Assembly: GCF_013327855.1 (NCBI RefSeq)
Contig: NZ_JABUMX010000001.1
Location: 1,545,165 to 1,609,164, forward strand
DNA length: 64,000 nucleotides
From: Phyllobacterium pellucidum
GTDB taxonomy: Bacteria; Pseudomonadota; Alphaproteobacteria; Rhizobiales; Rhizobiaceae
Reading direction: 5' to 3'
The position numbers were made by a program, and so were the translations under genes. Below, one piece after another: positions 59,789 through 64,000 of the stretch (the first letter of the stretch is position 1; each line of letters begins with the position of its first letter). The notes below the pieces were generated by a model. That model was not told where the DNA came from. It saw only the letters and a list, made by a program, of their open reading frames with translations, and searched no databases.

Positions 59789-61642
59789 ATGCCTCCGTAT
59801 CGTTCACGCACAACCACACATGGCCGCAACATGGCTGGTGCCCGCGGGCTCTGGCGCGCGACCGGAATGAAGGACGAGGATTTCGGCAAGCCGATTATTG
59901 CAGTGGTCAATTCCTTTACACAGTTCGTTCCCGGCCACGTCCATCTCAAGGATCTCGGCCAGCTCGTTGCGCGCGAGATCGAAAGTGCGGGCGGCGTCGC
60001 CAAGGAATTCAATACGATCGCTGTCGATGACGGCATCGCCATGGGCCATGACGGCATGCTCTACTCGCTGCCTTCGCGCGAGATCATCGCCGACAGCGTC
60101 GAATATATGGTCAACGCCCATTGCGCCGATGCGATGGTATGCATCTCCAATTGCGACAAGATCACCCCCGGCATGCTGATGGCCGCACTGCGCCTCAACA
60201 TACCGGTCGTCTTTGTTTCCGGCGGCCCGATGGAAGCCGGCAAGGTCGTCTGGGGAGACAAGGAAAAGAAGCTCGATCTCGTCGATGCGATGGTAGCGGC
60301 GGCCGACGAGCGCATTTCCGACGAGGAAGTCCAGGTCATCGAGCGCTCGGCCTGCCCGACCTGCGGTTCGTGCTCCGGCATGTTCACCGCCAATTCGATG
60401 AACTGCCTCACCGAGGCGCTGGGCCTGTCGCTGCCCGGCAATGGTTCGACGCTTGCCACCCATGCGGACCGCCGCCGCCTCTTCGTCGAGGCCGGCCATC
60501 TCGTCGTCGATCTCGCTCGTCGCTACTACGAACAGGACGACGAAACCGTCTTGCCGCGCGCGGTTGCCTCGTTTGCCGCTTTCGAAAATGCGATGACGCT
60601 CGATATCGCCATGGGCGGTTCCACCAACACGGTTCTGCACCTGCTTGCTGCGGCGCATGAGGCCGAGGTGGATTTCACCATGAGCGACATCGACCGGCTC
60701 TCGCGCCGCGTGCCGGTGCTTTGCAAGGTCGCCCCTGCCGTTGCCAACGTCCACATGGAGGACGTGCACCATGCCGGCGGTATCATGGGCATTCTCGGAG
60801 AACTCGATCGCGCGGGCCTCCTCGACACGTCGGTCTATTCCGTGCATTCGGCCAATCTCGCCGCAGCGCTCGACCGCTGGGACATTGCCCGCACCTCGAA
60901 CAAGTCGGTGCACGACTTCTTCCGGGCAGCGCCGGGCGGCGTGCCGACGCAAGTCGCGTTCAGCCAGGATCGCCGCTTCGAAACGGTCGATCTCGACCGC
61001 GAGAAGGGTGTGATCCGCAGCGCCGAGCATGCCTATTCCAAGGACGGCGGCCTTGCGGTTCTCTACGGCAACCTCGCCGAGGACGGATGCATCGTGAAGA
61101 CCGCGGGCGTCGACGATTCGATCCTGAAATTCTCCGGCCCGGCCCGCATATTCGAAAGCCAGGACAGCGCAGTGCTCGGCATCCTGAATGGCGGCGTCAA
61201 GCCCGGCGACATTGTGCTGATCCGCTATGAAGGCCCGCGCGGCGGACCTGGCATGCAGGAAATGCTCTATCCGACGAGCTACCTGAAATCGAAGGGTCTC
61301 GGCAAAGCCTGCGCCCTGATCACCGACGGGCGTTTCTCCGGCGGTTCTTCCGGCCTTTCGATCGGACACGTGTCGCCGGAGGCCGCCGAGGGCGGATTGA
61401 TCGGCCTCGTCGAGGAGGGCGATATGATCGATATCGATATTCCGAACCGCAAGATCCACCTCGCGGTGGACGATGCTGTACTTGCCGATCGCCGCGCCCA
61501 TATGGAAGCCAAGGGCGCCGCCGCCTGGAAGCCTGCAGAAAAGCGCAAGCGCAAGGTAACGACCGCGCTACGCGCCTATGGCACCATGGCGACAAGTGCT
61601 GCCCGCGGTGCGGTTCGGCAAATTCCCGACGATTGGAACTAA
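59789..61642 (+). CDS. ilvD: Dihydroxy-acid dehydratase IlvD
   Basis: A 617-residue Fe-S enzyme for valine/isoleucine and pantothenate synthesis, converting 2,3-dihydroxy-isovalerate and its homologue to the 2-oxo acids. It has [21 protein letters not shown] at the N-terminus, cluster-binding Cys in [12 protein letters not shown] and in [17 protein letters not shown], and [22 protein letters not shown] at the C-terminus. Length and motifs fit the E. coli IlvD type. It stands alone with its own leader of about 160 bases, in which no leader peptide rich in branched-chain codons was found. It converges with the binding-protein gene after 10 bases. Confidence 0.95.
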   Translation: MPPYRSRTTTHGRNMAGARGLWRATGMKDEDFGKPIIAVVNSFTQFVPGHVHLKDLGQLVAREIESAGGVAKEFNTIAVDDGIAMGHDGMLYSLPSREIIADSVEYMVNAHCADAMVCISNCDKITPGMLMAALRLNIPVVFVSGGPMEAGKVVWGDKEKKLDLVDAMVAAADERISDEEVQVIERSACPTCGSCSGMFTANSMNCLTEALGLSLPGNGSTLATHADRRRLFVEAGHLVVDLARRYYEQDDETVLPRAVASFAAFENAMTLDIAMGGSTNTVLHLLAAAHEAEVDFTMSDIDRLSRRVPVLCKVAPAVANVHMEDVHHAGGIMGILGELDRAGLLDTSVYSVHSANLAAALDRWDIARTSNKSVHDFFRAAPGGVPTQVAFSQDRRFETVDLDREKGVIRSAEHAYSKDGGLAVLYGNLAEDGCIVKTAGVDDSILKFSGPARIFESQDSAVLGILNGGVKPGDIVLIRYEGPRGGPGMQEMLYPTSYLKSKGLGKACALITDGRFSGGSSGLSIGHVSPEAAEGGLIGLVEEGDMIDIDIPNRKIHLAVDDAVLADRRAHMEAKGAAAWKPAEKRKRKVTTALRAYGTMATSAARGAVRQIPDDWN

Positions 61643-61652
61643 GCGGTAAACG

Positions 61653-62639
61653 TTACTTCGCAGCGTCGGTAATCTTCGAGGTCCAGGCGCCTTCGGGCTT
61701 CTTGGTGATGACCGGATCTGAACCGCCGCCGAGCAGCGTTTCGACCGTCCGCTCTGCCGCAGCCACGTCGAGAACACCCGTCGAGCCTTCCGTCAGCTTG
61801 TTGATCTCCGCGACCATTCGCTTCTGATGCTTTTCGGTCTGCGCACCGCTTGCATCATTGTCGAGGACGATGGTCGCAGCCTCATCCGGATTGGCGCGGG
61901 CATACTCCCAGCCCTTCATCGAAGCCTTGACGAAACGCGCAAGCTTGTCGACCATCTTCGGATCGTCGAGGCTCTTCTGCAGCACGTAGAGACCATCTTC
62001 CAGCGTGGCGACCTTTTCATCCTCATACTTGAACGTGACGAGCTGGTCCGCCGGGATGCCGGCATCGATTACCTGCCAATATTCGTTGTAAGTCATCGTC
62101 GAGATGCAGTCTGCCTGCTTCTGGATCAGCGGATCGACATTGAAACCTTGCTTGAGAACAGTCACCCCATCGGGTCCACCATCGGTCTTGAGCCCGAGAT
62201 GGTTCATCCAGGAGAGGAACGGATATTCGTTGCCGCCAAACCAGACGCCGAGCGTCTTGCCCTTGAAATCCTCCGGCTTGGTGATCCCTGTTTCCTTGCG
62301 GCAGGTCAGCATCATGCCCGAGCGCTTGAACGGCTGGGCGATATTGACGAGAGGCAGACCCTTCTCGCGGGTTGCGAGCGCCGAAGGCATCCAATCGACG
62401 ACCACGTCGGCGCCGCCGCCGGCGATGACCTGGGGCGGCGCCACATCGGGTCCGCCCGGCTTGATCTCGACGTCGAGGCCGGCCTCCTCGTAGAAGCCCT
62501 TATCCTTGGCGACGTAGTAGCCGGCAAACTGGCCCTGCGTGACCCATTTCAGCTGCAGGACGAGCTTGTCCGCGGCAAGCGCCGAGCTGGCCATCAGGGT
62601 CATGGCGAGGCCGAGTGAGAGTGCCAACGTTTTCTTCAT
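61653..62639 (-). CDS. NMT1/THI5-type ABC transporter substrate-binding protein
   Basis: A 328-residue periplasmic protein. The signal peptide ends ALAAD (about residue 23). The mature part has KWVTQGQFAGYYVAKDKGFYEEAGLDVEI, typical of the NMT1/THI5-like and SsuA group, and GGNEYPFLSWMNHLG. Relatives bind pyrimidine precursors of thiamine, riboflavin, taurine or nitrate-like solutes; the absence of a riboswitch or thi gene nearby leaves the ligand open. The gene lies 27 bases downstream of its permease gene; no ATPase gene is inside the window. Confidence 0.86.
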   Translation of the reverse strand: MKKTLALSLGLAMTLMASSALAADKLVLQLKWVTQGQFAGYYVAKDKGFYEEAGLDVEIKPGGPDVAPPQVIAGGGADVVVDWMPSALATREKGLPLVNIAQPFKRSGMMLTCRKETGITKPEDFKGKTLGVWFGGNEYPFLSWMNHLGLKTDGGPDGVTVLKQGFNVDPLIQKQADCISTMTYNEYWQVIDAGIPADQLVTFKYEDEKVATLEDGLYVLQKSLDDPKMVDKLARFVKASMKGWEYARANPDEAATIVLDNDASGAQTEKHQKRMVAEINKLTEGSTGVLDVAAAERTVETLLGGGSDPVITKKPEGAWTSKITDAAK

Positions 62640-62666
62640 GCTTCAGTTCTCCTCTGTTCTTGTTTG

Positions 62667-63767
62667 TTATGCGCGATAGGACGGGTGCCAGAAGGTGACG
62701 GCCCGTTCGATAAGTGTAATCAGTCCGTAGGATAGCGATCCGGCGAGCGCCGCAACGAAGATTTCGGCCCACACCATATCGACATTCATGCGGCCAACCT
62801 CGGCCGATATGCGAAAGCCCATGCCGACGATGGGCGAGCCGAAGAATTCGGCAACGATAGCGCCGATCAACGCAAGGGTCGAATTGATCTTCAACGCATT
62901 GAAAATGAAAGGCATCGCCGCGGGCAGGCGCAGCTTGACGAGGGTCTGCCAATAATTGGAGCCATAGGTGCGCATCAGATCGCGTTCCATCGCGCCAGAG
63001 GCGGCGAGACCCGCGACAGTATTCACGAGCATCGGAAAGAACGTCATGATGACGACGACCGCAGCCTTCGACTGCCAATATGAACCGAACCACATGACCA
63101 TGATGGGCGCGATGCCGACGACGGGAAGGGCGGCGACCAGATTGCCGATCGGCAAGAGCCCTTTGCGCAGGAACGGCACGCGATCGACGATGATGGCGGC
63201 AATGAACCCGGAACCGCAGCCAATGGCATAGCCAGCGATCGCGGCCTTGAGGAATGTCTGCTGGAAGTCTGCCCAAAGGGTCGGTATGGAGCCGGCAATG
63301 CGCCCGGCGATCATGGAGGGCGGCGGCAGCAGTATGGTCGGGACGCCGAAGCCGCGCACCACGATCTCCCAGAGGATCAGCAGCCAGGCGCCGAAGAGGA
63401 CGGGCAGCGCGAGGTTGACGAAACGTTGCGCACCGGCAGATTTGAGGCGTAGCGCCGCAAGTCGCTGGACGGCGAGCCAGGCAAGCAGCCAGGCGGATAC
63501 CACCATGCAGCCATAGCCAATCGCCGGACCGCTTATCGTGAAAGAGCCGAGCAGCGCGATGAGGCATGCCGCCGCGATGTGAACGAGGACCAGCAAGGCA
63601 ACCAGTGAGGTTAGAGACGGGACCACGAAGAGCCCAACCGCTGCTGTTGCGAAGAGGATGGCGGGTGCTACGAAGAAAAGGGCGCCCGGACCATCCGCGC
63701 CGGTCGGCAGTACCAGCGATGCAGCCGCAAGCAGGAAGGCGAGAATGGCGAGAGGCGACCGCTTCAT
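62667..63767 (-). CDS. ABC transporter permease (TauC/SsuC/ThiX type) with N-terminal membrane extension
   Basis: A 366-residue permease, about 110 residues longer than the usual 250-270 of this class. The extra N-terminal part contains about four hydrophobic segments (residues about 5-105). The normal core follows with PTILLPPPSMIAG and the EAA-type loop RTYGSNYWQTLVKLRLPAAMPFIFNAL at about residues 275-301. I chose ATG 63767; two in-frame upstream ATGs add only polar residues. It should pair with the binding protein encoded after it. The ATPase gene is probably upstream, beyond the window, or elsewhere. Confidence 0.87.
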   Translation of the reverse strand: MKRSPLAILAFLLAAASLVLPTGADGPGALFFVAPAILFATAAVGLFVVPSLTSLVALLVLVHIAAACLIALLGSFTISGPAIGYGCMVVSAWLLAWLAVQRLAALRLKSAGAQRFVNLALPVLFGAWLLILWEIVVRGFGVPTILLPPPSMIAGRIAGSIPTLWADFQQTFLKAAIAGYAIGCGSGFIAAIIVDRVPFLRKGLLPIGNLVAALPVVGIAPIMVMWFGSYWQSKAAVVVIMTFFPMLVNTVAGLAASGAMERDLMRTYGSNYWQTLVKLRLPAAMPFIFNALKINSTLALIGAIVAEFFGSPIVGMGFRISAEVGRMNVDMVWAEIFVAALAGSLSYGLITLIERAVTFWHPSYRA

Positions 63768-63804
63768 GTCCGCACCCCGGTTGTGGAACATGGTTGCGGG
63801 TTCG

Positions 63805-63988
63805 CCCCCCACCCCGCCGCTGCGCGGCGACCCTCCCCACGTCGGGGGAGGGTAAGAACGGCGGCGAGCGTTGGTCGGTCTTTTTTTTCGTCCGCGTGTA
63901 AGTCCACGCCCTCCATTGGGAAGTAAGGCCGCAGCCCCACCCTCCCCCGGCGTGGGGAGGGTCGGATCGAAGATCCGGGGTGGGGGGA
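63805..63988. repeat. Inverted pair of GC-rich intergenic repeats with internal hairpins
   Basis: The arms at about 63805-63853 and 63937-63988 are reverse complements over their CCCCCCACCCCG and GACCCTCCCCACG-CGGGGGAGGGT blocks. Between these blocks each arm has a small hairpin with a different stem, GCCGC/GCGGC in one and GGATC/GATCC in the other. The roughly 80-base spacer includes a T-run at 63881-63888. It resembles dispersed palindromic elements of alphaproteobacteria. Confidence 0.75.
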
Positions 63989-64000
63989 AAGGCCCAACCA

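Overview
The window reads as a chromosomal stretch from an alphaproteobacterium of the order Hyphomicrobiales (Rhizobiales), probably near Phyllobacterium, Mesorhizobium or Brucella/Ochrobactrum. The grounds are the high-G+C codon usage, a glp operon in the order known from Rhizobium leguminosarum (glpRDSTPQUV), rhizobial small families (BTLCP protease, DUF982, DUF2721, DUF1810, DUF4864), a glycine riboswitch in front of a DadA-type gene, and solute-uptake genes filling most of the DNA. No rRNA, tRNA, IS element, prophage or CRISPR array was seen. The genus is an inference; no marker gene is present.

Layout. 1-5.5 kb: the end of a peptide-type (Dpp/Opp) ABC importer operon (permease end, two ATPases, Tat-exported binding protein), closing with a non-pyrrolysine MttB-family methyltransferase. 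5.6-8.4 kb: patatin-like hydrolase, acetoacetate decarboxylase and 3-hydroxybutyrate dehydrogenase (polyhydroxybutyrate/ketone-body metabolism). 8.4-15.1 kb: a patchwork of small genes (MliC-type lysozyme inhibitor, DUF1810, DUF2721, SnoaL-like, a Gly-Gly-Thr repeat secreted protein beside an AT-rich gap, BTLCP protease, DUF4864, MFS exporter, DUF982).

15.1-30.7 kb: a LacI-controlled catabolic locus that I consider the most novel part. Twelve leftward genes (LacI, Gfo/Idh/MocA dehydrogenase, CoA-transferase, crotonase, aldehyde dehydrogenase, glucose-type ABC importer, GMC oxidoreductase, SDR, second GMC oxidoreductase) are nearly gapless. A DUF993 TIM-barrel gene diverges from them. Two perfect copies of the same palindrome lie in the shared promoter region. 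The substrate cannot be named from sequence.

30.8-39.5 kb: the complete glycerol uptake and oxidation operon glpRDSTPQUV with its terminator and operator-like repeats. Its two ATPases carry complementary degenerate motifs. 39.6-50.5 kb: a GntR-type LacI repressor and a divergent operon (DenD-like dehydrogenase, SDR, full ABC importer, XylD-type sugar-acid dehydratase, SDR, FAH-family hydrolase). This fits a non-phosphorylative sugar-acid route that ends in cleavage of a 2,4-diketo acid.

50.5-64 kb: an intergenic inverted repeat; tamB and tamA (outer-membrane assembly/lipid transport); dadA under a tandem glycine riboswitch; a stand-alone Lrp/AsnC ligand-binding domain protein; ilvD; and the binding protein and permease of an NMT1/THI5-type ABC importer. 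The window ends in a repeat whose two inverted copies each contain a small hairpin with different but self-complementary stems.
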